Shown piece by piece: positions 1 to 7,665 of a DNA stretch of 48,251 nucleotides. The notes under the pieces are model-generated. The model ran no database searches. It was not told where the DNA came from and worked only from the letters and a program-made list of their open reading frames with translations. The stretch spans positions 1 to 48,251 of the forward strand of contig QKHZ01000102.1 of the NCBI GenBank assembly GCA_003249795.1, in the 5' to 3' direction. The translations under genes and the position numbers were made by a program. Source of the stretch: a bacterium. Lineage in GTDB: Bacteria; Planctomycetota; SZUA-567. How positions within the stretch are numbered: position 1 is the first letter of the stretch; each line of letters starts with the position of its first letter.

Positions 1-1
1 T

Positions 2-1339
2 GACCGGATGGAGAAATCCGACATCGTGATCCTCACCGGGCATGGGGATATGGACACGGCGGTGGAGGCGTTGCGTTTAGGGGCGTATGACTTTTTAAGC
101 AAGCCGATTAACGCGCAGGAGCTGATGGCGGTTGTCGAACGTGCTGCAGAGCACCAGTCGCTGCTGAGCGAAAACCGCGACCTGACAGTAAATTTTGAAA
201 ACGAAGTGCGTGCAGCAACACAAGTCTTTCATCGTGACTTGATGGAACTACGCAGCCGTGTACGCAAAGCAGCCGGAATAGGCAAGATCGTAACTCTAAG
301 CAAAACGATGCGCGAGGTGTTGGAGCAGACGCGGCAGTATCATGACAACCCTGAAGTGCCGGTACTGATCGAAGGCGAGACCGGAACAGGAAAAGAGATT
401 ATCGCACGCCTGATCCATTTCGGCGAAAACGGCTCGGACGCACCGCTGGTTGATTTAAACTGCTCAGCCATCGCGCGCGAACTGTTTGATAGTGAACTGT
501 TCGGATATGAACGCGGCGCGTTTACGGGTGGTGCGCAAGGTGGAGCTGCCGGGAAGTTGGAAGTCGCCGGAAATGGCACGCTGCTGCTGGATGAAGTCGG
601 TGAAATTCCCCTGCATCTGCAGCCGAAGCTCTTGCGGGTCTTGCAGGAGAGAACGTATTATCGCGTCGGCGGAACGCGCAAGCGTCCGTTTGAGGCACGG
701 ATCATCTGCGCGACTAACCGCAATCTTGAAACAATGGTCGAGGAAGGGACGTTCCGGCGGGATCTGTACCATCGCCTTGCCGTCGGGCATATCAAGGTTC
801 CGCCGCTGCGTAAGCGTACAGAAGAGATTGGTCCCTTGGCGCAATTGTTTCTGGAGAGGGAGTCAAAGCGCAAGAAGAAATCGTTTGAGCGGGTTTCGAC
901 TGACGCGATGGATCTGCTGACAAGTTACAAGTGGCCGGGTAATGTCCGTGAGCTTGAAAATGCAATCGAGCGCGCGGTGCTTGTAGGTGAGGGGACGGTC
1001 TTGCAGCTGTCGCATCTGGACTTTTTGCAGGCGCGGGTGATTGCAGACCAGACGCGAAATGGTGAGACTTATGCTGGAAGCGGTCAGTCGCTTTCTGGTC
1101 AAGCCGCTTCAGAAACAGAGCAGGAATCCGCAACGCTGGCGGAGAATCATTGGCAGGAGTTATCACTGCCGGATGAGGGACTGGATATCGAAAAATTATA
1201 CAGTGCAATTGTGGAAAAAGCGCTGCACAAGTTTGACGGCAATAAAAGCAAAACCGCCGACTATCTGGGCATCAGCCGCTTTGCCCTCAAGCGTCGGTTG
1301 GAAAAAATGCCGGAGACCGGCAAGAAGGAGGATGAATGA
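2..1339 (+). CDS. sigma-54-dependent NtrC-family response regulator (5' end outside window)
   Basis: A two-component transcription activator that would open sigma-54 promoters by ATP hydrolysis. The reading frame is open to the first base, so the start lies upstream; the first visible residues are the second half of a receiver domain (VILTGHGD, then the LSKPI lysine motif). A linker follows, then the AAA+ domain: Walker A GETGTGKE about 123-130 (counting from the Met at base 8), the sigma-54 contact loop GAFTGG at 170-175, Walker B LLLDEVGE at 192-199. The C-terminus (about 412-437) is a Fis-type helix-turn-helix (NKSKTADYLGIS). The contact loop reads GAFTGG rather than the usual GAFTGA. The gene ends in an ATGA overlap with the next gene, so the two are probably co-translated. 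The phosphorylated Asp and the partner kinase are not visible here. Confidence 0.93.
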   Translation, partial: DRMEKSDIVILTGHGDMDTAVEALRLGAYDFLSKPINAQELMAVVERAAEHQSLLSENRDLTVNFENEVRAATQVFHRDLMELRSRVRKAAGIGKIVTLSKTMREVLEQTRQYHDNPEVPVLIEGETGTGKEIIARLIHFGENGSDAPLVDLNCSAIARELFDSELFGYERGAFTGGAQGGAAGKLEVAGNGTLLLDEVGEIPLHLQPKLLRVLQERTYYRVGGTRKRPFEARIICATNRNLETMVEEGTFRRDLYHRLAVGHIKVPPLRKRTEEIGPLAQLFLERESKRKKKSFERVSTDAMDLLTSYKWPGNVRELENAIERAVLVGEGTVLQLSHLDFLQARVIADQTRNGETYAGSGQSLSGQAASETEQESATLAENHWQELSLPDEGLDIEKLYSAIVEKALHKFDGNKSKTADYLGISRFALKRRLEKMPETGKKEDE

Positions 1340-2583
1340 ACGTGGCTGGTAGACAAGCGCGTTTTTTGACGCTGACCAATGTGTTGTTGCTTGCGGCCGG
1401 AGTGTTTTTCAGCGGATGTTTTGGCACGACCTTCCGGATCGATCAGGCCAATGTCCTGCCGGATGAGAAAACGTATGAAGAACTGAAACCGGTCGGGAAA
1501 AAGAAAACCTACGCCGGCGAAGACAAGATCAAGCGCTATCTGGGAAGCTCCGGAAAATTGTTCTGCCAGTACGGAACAAGCAATATCTATGTCCGTGATT
1601 ATGAAATGGGCAGTTCCAAGCAAACGCTGACGGTTGAGATCTATACACTCAAAAGCGATAAAAACGCCGCCGGATTGTTTCACTATCACCGCGGTCGGAT
1701 TCTGCGCAATCAGGGCACGCCTGTCGACGCCGGTGTGGAAGGGGTTGTCGACACCTTCCGTGGCGGCAGAAATCTGTATTTTTACAAGCAGTTGACCTTT
1801 GTGAAAATCATCTACACCGGCAGCAAACCTGTGCCGGATTTGGTGCCGCTGGCAAAGTCGATTGCCAACGACATCTCCGGTGACAATTCGCCGCCGACCG
1901 GTGTTGAGCACCTGAATGTGGAAGGCGTTGACGCGGCTTCATGGAAGGTGTCGCCCGGGTATGTGTTTAACTATGAATTCCTGTCGACCGGGATTTTTGC
2001 GAAGGCACCCGGTGCCGGGCCTGTAGCGGAGGTATTTATCATAGGTTGTTTTGATGAGGGCGAAGCCAAACGCAGCGGGTCGGACTATCGTCTGTTTCTT
2101 CAGTTGAACGGCAAGGACTATACGATCAAGCACAAGAATTTCTCGCGGGTTGTCTGGTGGGGACAGGACCCAAAACAGGGGCGTGTGATCTGCACGGTAC
2201 AGGACGAATTTCTGGTCGGGATTTTGCGCCCACAAACATATGAGACGGGTGAAGTGGTTCTCGACAGGATCGCTGACCATATTAAGGACGCGCCGCGTCT
2301 GCGCCGTCAGGAACGGAAAAAAGAAAAGGAAGAGGAACGAAACCGCAAGCGGGAGGAAGAAGCCGCAGCGGGTTCCAATAATTTAGGTAGTTCTGATGTT
2401 CCGGCAACTTCGAAGACGGTTAAGTCCGCAGAGGACGCGCATCAATTCAGCGTGACGATGCCTTCATCCGAATCGGCGGAATCATCGTCAGAAGAAAAAG
2501 AAAAAACAGAACCGGCAACGCCGTCAAACGGTAGCTCAGAGTCGAAATCAACACGCGATCTTTTACCGCCTCCTCCGCAATGA
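1336..2583 (+). CDS. DUF6599-like lipoprotein with charged C-terminal tail
   Basis: Predicted lipoprotein of 415 residues. The start is set by a strong GAAGGAGG just upstream and the 4-base ATGA overlap with the preceding regulator. An N-terminal hydrophobic stretch (about 13-27) ends in FSGC, a plausible lipobox, so the mature protein would be lipid-anchored outside the cytoplasm. Residues about 40-190 resemble the DUF6599 family (LGSSGKLFCQYG, then VEIYTLKSDKNAAGLF and later a GGRNLYFYKQLTFVKI strand); a second half of similar composition follows. The last 90 residues are a highly charged low-complexity tail (KK/EE/RR, then Ser/Glu/Pro rich). No catalytic motif is recognised. Overlap with the sigma-54 activator suggests shared regulation. 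Assignment to DUF6599 is from memory of the pattern. Confidence 0.8.
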   Translation: MNVAGRQARFLTLTNVLLLAAGVFFSGCFGTTFRIDQANVLPDEKTYEELKPVGKKKTYAGEDKIKRYLGSSGKLFCQYGTSNIYVRDYEMGSSKQTLTVEIYTLKSDKNAAGLFHYHRGRILRNQGTPVDAGVEGVVDTFRGGRNLYFYKQLTFVKIIYTGSKPVPDLVPLAKSIANDISGDNSPPTGVEHLNVEGVDAASWKVSPGYVFNYEFLSTGIFAKAPGAGPVAEVFIIGCFDEGEAKRSGSDYRLFLQLNGKDYTIKHKNFSRVVWWGQDPKQGRVICTVQDEFLVGILRPQTYETGEVVLDRIADHIKDAPRLRRQERKKEKEEERNRKREEEAAAGSNNLGSSDVPATSKTVKSAEDAHQFSVTMPSSESAESSSEEKEKTEPATPSNGSSESKSTRDLLPPPPQ

Positions 2584-2622
2584 AGACGAACGAGCGGTCT
2601 CATTTTTACAAATCAAACGAAA

Positions 2623-2657
2623 GAGCCGGAGAATAACTTCCCCGGTTCATTTATTTT
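2623..2657. terminator. bidirectional hairpin between convergent genes
   Basis: Arms GAGCCGG (2623-2629) and CCGGTTC (2642-2648) pair with one G-U; a T-rich tail follows on the plus side and an A-rich stretch precedes it, so it could end transcription from both the lipoprotein gene and the kinase gene. Confidence 0.45.
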
Positions 2658-2718
2658 GAGCATTTAATAAAATGGATTACAGATATCGCTCTATCACGTG
2701 CTCTGTGAGACAATCATA

Positions 2719-4224
2719 TTAGAATGATTCATGATTCTGCAGCGACGGGAACTGCCGTAATGCAGACAACAGGTCTTCAGGACGGAACGGTTTGAGCAGG
2801 ACTTCGATTTGTTCCGACCGCTGTGGTTTTTCCTGCTCTGATGAGTAGAGGAAAACCAAAGGGGCTGCGGTTTTGCGCTGCAAAGTTCCAGCCAGTTCAT
2901 CGCCCATCATGGGGCTGCGCAGAAGATCGACAATTACAGCGTCATATCGTCTTGCAGTCTGCAGGGCATTGAATAGTTCGTCGATATTGCCAACCTGCTC
3001 GGAAATAACCTCCTCCGCAAGCAAGACTTGTTGCAGCGCGCGTTGTGTCTCGGGAGAATCAACTGCCAGCAGGATCGACAGGCCTGTGCGGAATGTGGTA
3101 TTGTGTTCCGGTTCATCTTCGGTTTTTTCAGCCAGAATCGGCAGGCGGATCTGGACAGTTGTACCGACGTTGAGTTCGGATTCAATCAGCATCCTGCCGC
3201 CGAAATCACGCACGAGCCGGTCAACCGCGGCAAGGCTGAGGCCGACACCGACATCCTGTTTTGTTGTATAAAACGGATCACGGATATGGGCAAGGATTTC
3301 CGGAGCCATCCCGCGGCCGGTATCACGGATTTCGATGATCGCTTCATTGTCCTCGACATGGCCGCTGAGATAGGCCCGCCCACCGGTTCCGCGCATGGAT
3401 TCGCGCGCGTTGGACAAGACCTGCAGCATGGCCTGAATCAGCTGGAACTCGTCGGCCATGGTCTGTACCTGATTGAGTCCGGCGAAATCACAGACAAGGG
3501 TGACACCGTGTTTTAAAGCGGCGGCGTCAAACATCGCCAGTGCGCCGAAGACGACGTTACGCAGAATAACGGGGCGCTTTGTGATGTGATAATCACCGGC
3601 AAGCATGATCAGTTGTCGCGCCAGTTCACACATCCGCTCCTGCACAAGTTCCAGATTGCGCAGGTGGGAAAGCGTCTGGCGATTGGTGATTCCGTCACGG
3701 GTCAGGTGTAGGAAACCGAGACCTGCGGTCAGAAGGTTATTGAAATTGTGGGCAACTCCGAGAACGAAGGTCTGGATAAAGTCAGACTTCTCCTGTTCCT
3801 GCTTTGCACGGAGTTGCTTCGTTTCCCGCTTTGCCGCAGTGCGCAGGCGAAGGTGCATCAATATCCGTGCGCGAAGTTCTTCGACAATAAATGGCTTGTG
3901 CAGGAAATCGACGGCTCCCGCTTTAAACCCGTTGATCCGGAGTTGAACATCATTGCGCGAAGAAGTCAGAAAAACAAGGGTGTCAATGGCCTGTTCTCCC
4001 TGAACGAGTTCCTGACAGACTTGCAGCCCTTCATCGGGAATTTCCGGATCGAGGTCGAGGATAATCAAGTCAGGACGGTGGCGCAGTGCTTCATCGATGC
4101 CTTCAGCGCAGGAGCCGGTTTCAAGAACATAGCACCCGAGTGGCGAGATGGCTTTACTGATGATATGACGAAACGGCGCTTCCGGGTCAATGACAAGAAC
4201 TGTCTGCCCCAGATCGGCATCCAT
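2719..4224 (-). CDS. soluble hybrid protein: receiver - histidine kinase - receiver
   Basis: Two-component signalling protein of 501 residues with no membrane segment. The start at 4224 is chosen over an in-frame ATG 54 bases upstream because GAGGGGGAAG lies just before it and the receiver begins 8 residues later. N-terminal receiver: candidate phospho-acceptor D57 in ILDLD, K110 in LHKPF. A short coiled coil leads to the dimerisation helix with the H-box VAHNFNN (His159). The ATPase domain shows the N-box (LSNARESM), G1 DTGRGMAPE, F-box DPFYTTK and G2 GVGLSLAAVDRLV. The C-terminal domain is a second, weaker receiver (DAVIVDL, LLKPFRPED). The first receiver lacks the usual consecutive acidic pair (VIDPEA). 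The output partner is not adjacent, although a sigma-54 response regulator lies convergent to it. Confidence 0.9.
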   Translation of the reverse strand: MDADLGQTVLVIDPEAPFRHIISKAISPLGCYVLETGSCAEGIDEALRHRPDLIILDLDPEIPDEGLQVCQELVQGEQAIDTLVFLTSSRNDVQLRINGFKAGAVDFLHKPFIVEELRARILMHLRLRTAAKRETKQLRAKQEQEKSDFIQTFVLGVAHNFNNLLTAGLGFLHLTRDGITNRQTLSHLRNLELVQERMCELARQLIMLAGDYHITKRPVILRNVVFGALAMFDAAALKHGVTLVCDFAGLNQVQTMADEFQLIQAMLQVLSNARESMRGTGGRAYLSGHVEDNEAIIEIRDTGRGMAPEILAHIRDPFYTTKQDVGVGLSLAAVDRLVRDFGGRMLIESELNVGTTVQIRLPILAEKTEDEPEHNTTFRTGLSILLAVDSPETQRALQQVLLAEEVISEQVGNIDELFNALQTARRYDAVIVDLLRSPMMGDELAGTLQRKTAAPLVFLYSSEQEKPQRSEQIEVLLKPFRPEDLLSALRQFPSLQNHESF

Positions 4225-4364
4225 ATTGTCTTCCCCCTCTGTTAGAAAATGATTCTTTTCCACAGTATTGCCAGACAATAATTAAGTATGGCCGATTTCA
4301 CAAGACATGCAAGCCAAATCACGGGGTTTTATATACTCATTATGTATTTCCAAATGGGGTGTAA

Positions 4365-4396
4365 TAAAAAACGGCAAGAGAAATTTTCTCCTGCCG
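4365..4396 (-). terminator. Rho-independent terminator of the Ala/Pro-linker protein gene
   Basis: On the minus strand a near-perfect hairpin (4396-4372; arms CGGCAGGAGAAA and TTTCTCTTGCCG) is followed directly by a run of six T, about 100 bases past the stop codon at 4499. It insulates the downstream kinase gene. Confidence 0.8.
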
Positions 4397-4498
4397 CTTG
4401 AGTGATTTAGATTGAGTCAAAAACCCGTATTTTCCTGTCCGGTTTCTGCACGAGAGTATAAATAAAAAATTCAGGCAGATTAACGCGAATGAAAAATA

Positions 4499-5191
4499 TC
4501 ACGCGCTGACGATCCGCGTCACTTCTTCGCGGGTGATATCACTCCAGTCGCGACGGCGCAATGATGCTGCAACAAACGCTTCGTCTTTATAACGGGTAAA
4601 GAGCTGGCGGATCATCTCAGTACGGACTTCCGCTTCGGGAATTCCGGAAGCGCGGGCAACGGCTTCAGTACGGTTTTCATTTGCTGCCAGACTTTCAGCA
4701 ACAACCTTTGTCAGCTGCTCCGCAGAAACTCCAGGTCGTTCAATCTCCAGGTCTTCCGCTTCTTCTGCTTCCATCTCGAGGTCTTCTGCCACTTGCGGTG
4801 CAGGCGCTGGAGCGGGTGCTGGGGCTGGCGCTACAGCAGTAGCTGCGGCAACCGGAGCGGGTCTTGCAGCCGGAGCCGGTTGTGAGGGTTGGGCGGGTGC
4901 ATTACCTTCCGGCACAGCCTTTGACAGTTCTTTTGGATCAGCCGGTGAGCCGTGGACGTAGGAGCCGTCTTCACCGAAGAGGTCAAGCGTCCGGACAAAT
5001 GACCGGGCCTCTTCTGCATTACGGAGGTTAAAGGCCGTGACAGCCTTGATCCCGCCGTTAGGAACCTGTTTGATATCGGCGCCGATCAGACGCAGTTCGT
5101 TAAACGGCAAGCGTGCGCATTCGCCATAGGTGAAGGTGATGGCGACTTCAAACGTACCGCCGCGTTTATCGGTAATGACAACTTTGCTCAT
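4499..5191 (-). CDS. hypothetical two-domain protein with Ala/Pro linker
   Basis: Unrecognised protein of 230 residues. The start at 5191 (MSKVVITDKRGG) is supported by AAAGGAG seven bases upstream; an in-frame start 78 bases further up has no such site. Residues 1-95 form a compact mixed domain rich in short beta-like stretches. Residues 98-134 are an Ala/Pro linker with repeated AP pairs, and 137-153 an acidic stretch in which DLEMEAEEAE is echoed by DLEIE. Residues 155-230 look alpha-helical (ending in TREEVTRIV). No signal peptide or membrane helix is seen, so it is probably cytoplasmic. Ala/Pro linkers of this kind usually join two independently folding domains. It is transcribed alone, with its own terminator. 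No function is proposed. Confidence 0.82.
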   Translation of the reverse strand: MSKVVITDKRGGTFEVAITFTYGECARLPFNELRLIGADIKQVPNGGIKAVTAFNLRNAEEARSFVRTLDLFGEDGSYVHGSPADPKELSKAVPEGNAPAQPSQPAPAARPAPVAAATAVAPAPAPAPAPAPQVAEDLEMEAEEAEDLEIERPGVSAEQLTKVVAESLAANENRTEAVARASGIPEAEVRTEMIRQLFTRYKDEAFVAASLRRRDWSDITREEVTRIVSA

Positions 5192-5598
5192 GCGCGCTCC
5201 TTTATTATGGTTGTGGCAAAAGCTTCTGCCACGTCTGATTTTGACAAGGTCTGCAGCCCCGAAGGACACAGCCGTAAGAACAGATTTGTATAAAATAATA
5301 ATAACGATTCTGTTTCTGTTAATGATCGGGATTTACCGCATAAAAGTCAAGCCCTGCACGCATTTCACTTTCAGGGAATTTTCGCAGCAAAATTTGCGTA
5401 TATCTCCGGGTTTAGGCTGATTTCAAGGCATTACCTGAGTCTTTACACAGAGTTAGCGGGAAAAAATGATCGAAAAGCGGGACAGAAGTCGCTTGAAAAA
5501 TCGAAACATTTGGCTAGAATCATTCGTTCTGACCGGTGCTTATGTCGATAGCGGCATATCGTGGGCTCGGAAGACAGCAATTCTGATCAGGAAAAAGC
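5192..5598. other. intergenic region between divergent genes
   Basis: About 400 bases without a convincing gene. The left half should hold the minus-strand promoter of the 230-aa protein (an AT-rich TTATACA stretch lies near 5290); the right half holds the tRNA-Thr promoter listed separately. No riboswitch or RNA gene recognised. Confidence 0.5.
5493..5520 (+). promoter_or_regulatory. sigma-70-type promoter of tRNA-Thr
   Basis: TTGAAA at 5493-5498 and TAGAAT at 5515-5520, separated by 16 bases, about 80 bases ahead of the tRNA. Box quality and spacing are good; the leader would be about 70 bases. Confidence 0.45.
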
Positions 5599-5674
5599 GC
5601 CAACGTGGCTCAGTTGGTAGAGCAGCGCTTTCGTAAAGCGCAGGTCGCCGGTTCGAGTCCGGCCGTTGGCTCCA
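5599..5674 (+). tRNA. tRNA-Thr (anticodon CGT)
   Basis: Complete cloverleaf of 76 bases including encoded CCA. Acceptor arms GCCAACG and CGTTGGC, D-arm GCTC/GAGC, anticodon stem GCGCT/AGCGC around loop TTCGTAA (anticodon CGT, reads ACG), T-arm GCCGG/CCGGC with TTCGAGT, discriminator T, then CCA. A strong terminator follows 11 bases later. Confidence 0.96.
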
Positions 5675-5684
5675 GAGATACAGG

Positions 5685-5717
5685 CGCAACCCGGAGACGG
5701 GTTGCGTTTTTTGTTTT
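5685..5717 (+). terminator. Rho-independent terminator after tRNA-Thr
   Basis: Perfect 9-bp stem CGCAACCCG (5685-5693) / CGGGTTGCG (5698-5706) with a GAGA tetraloop, followed by six T, one G and four T. Confidence 0.9.
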
Positions 5718-5954
5718 GCCGCTGGCGGGTTCATGCTAAACTCTCTTTGAAAATTTTCTTGTCCACCTTGCAGGCGGCTGGTTGCCGCAAACATTAACGC
5801 AAAAGAAGCAGCATTTGTTTTAACGACAATGTCCGCCGCGCAAGTAGACAATGCGATGAGAATTTTAAAGAAGTAATCGTCAGGAAAACGAATGCGATTT
5901 CATGACCGCGCTGCGGCAAGCAAAAAAACGGCAAACAAAAATAGGAGGTGGGTA

Positions 5955-6758
5955 ATGAGCTTTCTGGATCTTGAAAATAAAACCGTTCTCATTGCAGGTG
6001 TGGCGAATAAAAAAAGTGTCGCGTCCCACATCGCCGGCGTTTTATTGGATGAAGGCGCAAAGCTTATTTTGACGGTAAAAGATGAAACGCATCAGAAACA
6101 GGCGGCAAAGCTGTTTCCGCAGGCAGAGACATTCTTGTGTGATGTGGAGAAACAGGAAGAGATCGAATCCTTTGCCGAGCAGATCAAATCACGCGGGATA
6201 ATACTGAACGGTTTTGTGCATTCACTCGCGTTTGCCAACTACTCGCGCGGTCTTGTGCCGTTTCATGAAACGGTGCGCGAAGATTTTTTGCAGGCGGTGA
6301 ATATCTCATGTTTTTCGCTGACGGCGATGACGGGTGCGCTGAAAGAGTCGTTTGCAGATGACGCGTCTGTGGTGACGATCTCGATCAGTACGACCAGCAT
6401 GGCATCGGAGAGTTACGGCTACATGGCTCCGATCAAGGCGGCTCTGGATTCGTCGGTGTGTTTTCTTGCGAAGAGTTTTTCGGCATTCTCTCGCGTGCGG
6501 TTTAACGCAGTTTGTGCGGGACTGCTCAAGACCAGCGCGTCTGCGGGAATCCCCGGGTATGTCGACAATTATCTGTATGCGGAAAAAGCGACGTTGCGCA
6601 AAGAGTCGCTGAAGACCGAAGAAGTGGCCAATGCCGCCGTATTTTTATTAAGTTCACGCGCAAGCGGAATCAACACCCAGCGCATCGTGATTGACGCAGG
6701 CATGTCGACCAATTATTTTGACCGCGAGATCGTGCAGGCTGCGATGCGGATGGATTGA
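5955..6758 (+). CDS. fabI: enoyl-ACP reductase, FabI-like short-chain dehydrogenase
   Basis: Predicted to reduce enoyl-ACP to acyl-ACP with NAD(P)H in the last step of the fatty-acid elongation cycle; 267 residues, the usual FabI size. The start at 5955 is set by AGGAGG upstream; the frame is open further up but without a ribosome site. Nucleotide-binding signature GVANKKSVA (15-23) is the FabI form rather than the classical SDR TGxxxGxG, and FVHSLAFA (87-94) matches the FabI VHS motif. The catalytic Tyr-x6-Lys is Y154...K161. The second conserved Tyr of FabI, normally ten residues before the first, is not present (that region reads TISISTTSM). The C-terminus is also atypical. Monocistronic with its own terminator. 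Divergent FabI is preferred; another SDR is possible. Confidence 0.78.
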   Translation: MSFLDLENKTVLIAGVANKKSVASHIAGVLLDEGAKLILTVKDETHQKQAAKLFPQAETFLCDVEKQEEIESFAEQIKSRGIILNGFVHSLAFANYSRGLVPFHETVREDFLQAVNISCFSLTAMTGALKESFADDASVVTISISTTSMASESYGYMAPIKAALDSSVCFLAKSFSAFSRVRFNAVCAGLLKTSASAGIPGYVDNYLYAEKATLRKESLKTEEVANAAVFLLSSRASGINTQRIVIDAGMSTNYFDREIVQAAMRMD

Positions 6759-6802
6759 TCTGTTTTGCATGAATTGGCGATAGTAATAATAAAAACTGTG
6801 TG

Positions 6803-6832
6803 AGCCTCTGCAGAGATGCAGGGGCTTTTTTA
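6803..6832 (+). terminator. Rho-independent terminator after fabI-like gene
   Basis: Stem AGCCTCTGCA (6803-6812) / TGCAGGGGCT (6817-6826) with GAGA loop and a T6-7 tail. Confidence 0.88.
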
Positions 6833-7095
6833 TCAGGTGATTTCTTGTGTGTGCGGACAGTTACAGATTCTGCAAGTTCGGACAAAATAAGATGAATAGC
6901 AGAAATCGTGTTACGCCGAAAAAAATAAACTGTAAGCAGTGACGGACTGCGCTTTATGATAAGCATATACGTTGATAAATCTTTCGGGCAAAACGTGTAA
7001 CTTGAAAATAAAGCATGAAGCAAACGTGATCCAACACATAACGTTGGCAATGAGTTGCTGCACCCATTATACCCAAAGTTGAAAAGAAGTTTCAT
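6833..7095. other. AT-rich intergenic stretch
   Basis: No gene, RNA or insertion-sequence end recognised between the fabI-like terminator and the next start. Composition is more AT-rich than the flanks and matches the following small gene, suggesting both arrived together. It presumably holds that gene's promoter. Confidence 0.4.
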
Positions 7096-7470
7096 ATGAT
7101 GCCAAATTTTATAACGACCACATTTTACGCAATAGCTCCTGATGGGAGTAATATTGATTTGGAAATACAAATCAATGTACCCCAAAAGAACAACAAAGGA
7201 GATTATATCACAAAAATCAATCTTTCTGGAAACAGACCACCTAGCTTAGACCTTGATTGTGATGTAACAGGAGGAGATCCAATTCAATCCTTATTAATTG
7301 CTATAGGGTTTGTTAAAAATCGTTTACAGATTTTTGAACAAAAGGGAGGACAATTGTTTGTTAATTCTCTCCGCACAGAGGAATCTCAATATAGTGCTGA
7401 TATCTGGATTATGCCAGACCAAGTTCCATTTGGCGTTTCTGATAAAGTGAAACACCTGTTGCAAGACTGA
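7096..7470 (+). CDS. small AT-rich protein, possibly DUF6968-like
   Basis: Protein of 124 residues without signal peptide or membrane helix. The first half is a run of predicted beta strands (FYAIAPDGSNIDLEIQINVP), followed by SLDLDCDVTGGDPIQSLLIAIGFVKNRL about 50-77 (quoted here only as the segment limits: a DP-Q-L-A helix motif), then a strand and a short acidic C-terminus. The beta sheet followed by a D-x-x-QSL-L-A helix is reminiscent of DUF6968-type immunity-like or phage-associated small proteins; this is a weak guess. The ribosome site (GAAAAGAAG) is poor. The base composition is clearly lower in GC than metE and fabI, pointing to recent acquisition. Confidence 0.6.
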   Translation: MMPNFITTTFYAIAPDGSNIDLEIQINVPQKNNKGDYITKINLSGNRPPSLDLDCDVTGGDPIQSLLIAIGFVKNRLQIFEQKGGQLFVNSLRTEESQYSADIWIMPDQVPFGVSDKVKHLLQD

Positions 7471-7516
7471 GCTGCATGAGAGCTGAAAAAACCAGCGCTT
7501 GTGTAAAGGAGGGATC

Positions 7517-7567
7517 ATGGCTTTCAGCGTATCGTTCAGGTCGCCTGAAGACAGTTTCCTTTCTTGA
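7517..7567 (+). CDS. possible 16-codon leader ORF upstream of metE
   Basis: ATG at 7517 stands 3 bases after AAAGGAGGGATC, one of the best ribosome sites in the region, but the frame closes after 16 codons (MAFSVSFRSPEDSFLS). It could be a regulatory leader or the stub of a decayed gene. There is no Met run, so classical methionine attenuation is unlikely. Confidence 0.25.
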   Translation: MAFSVSFRSPEDSFLS

Positions 7568-7665
7568 CCAGGAAATTGAATGAGGGGAATTATTTCACCA
7601 TCTTGTAAGGAACTTTTCAATCTTTAATTCGCCTGATGCAAAAAACAGCGGAAAAAGGAGTTATC

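Noticed and set aside
4533-4542. GTGATATCAC as a second operator of the sialic-acid regulator
   Set aside because: It is shorter, lies inside a coding region far from the operon and is likely coincidental.
5540-5851. 103-codon minus-strand frame across tRNA-Thr
   Set aside because: It is the complement of the tRNA and its terminator (DSNRRPALYESAALPTEP is the usual antisense-tRNA pattern); no ribosome site.
7020-7095. Possible integron attC site before the small AT-rich gene
   Set aside because: TAACGTT and GTTG-like words occur, but no paired R and L boxes with the expected symmetry, and no cassette array or integrase nearby.
7471-7665. SAM, SAH or cobalamin riboswitch upstream of metE
   Set aside because: None of the core motifs of those riboswitch classes could be aligned in this interval.
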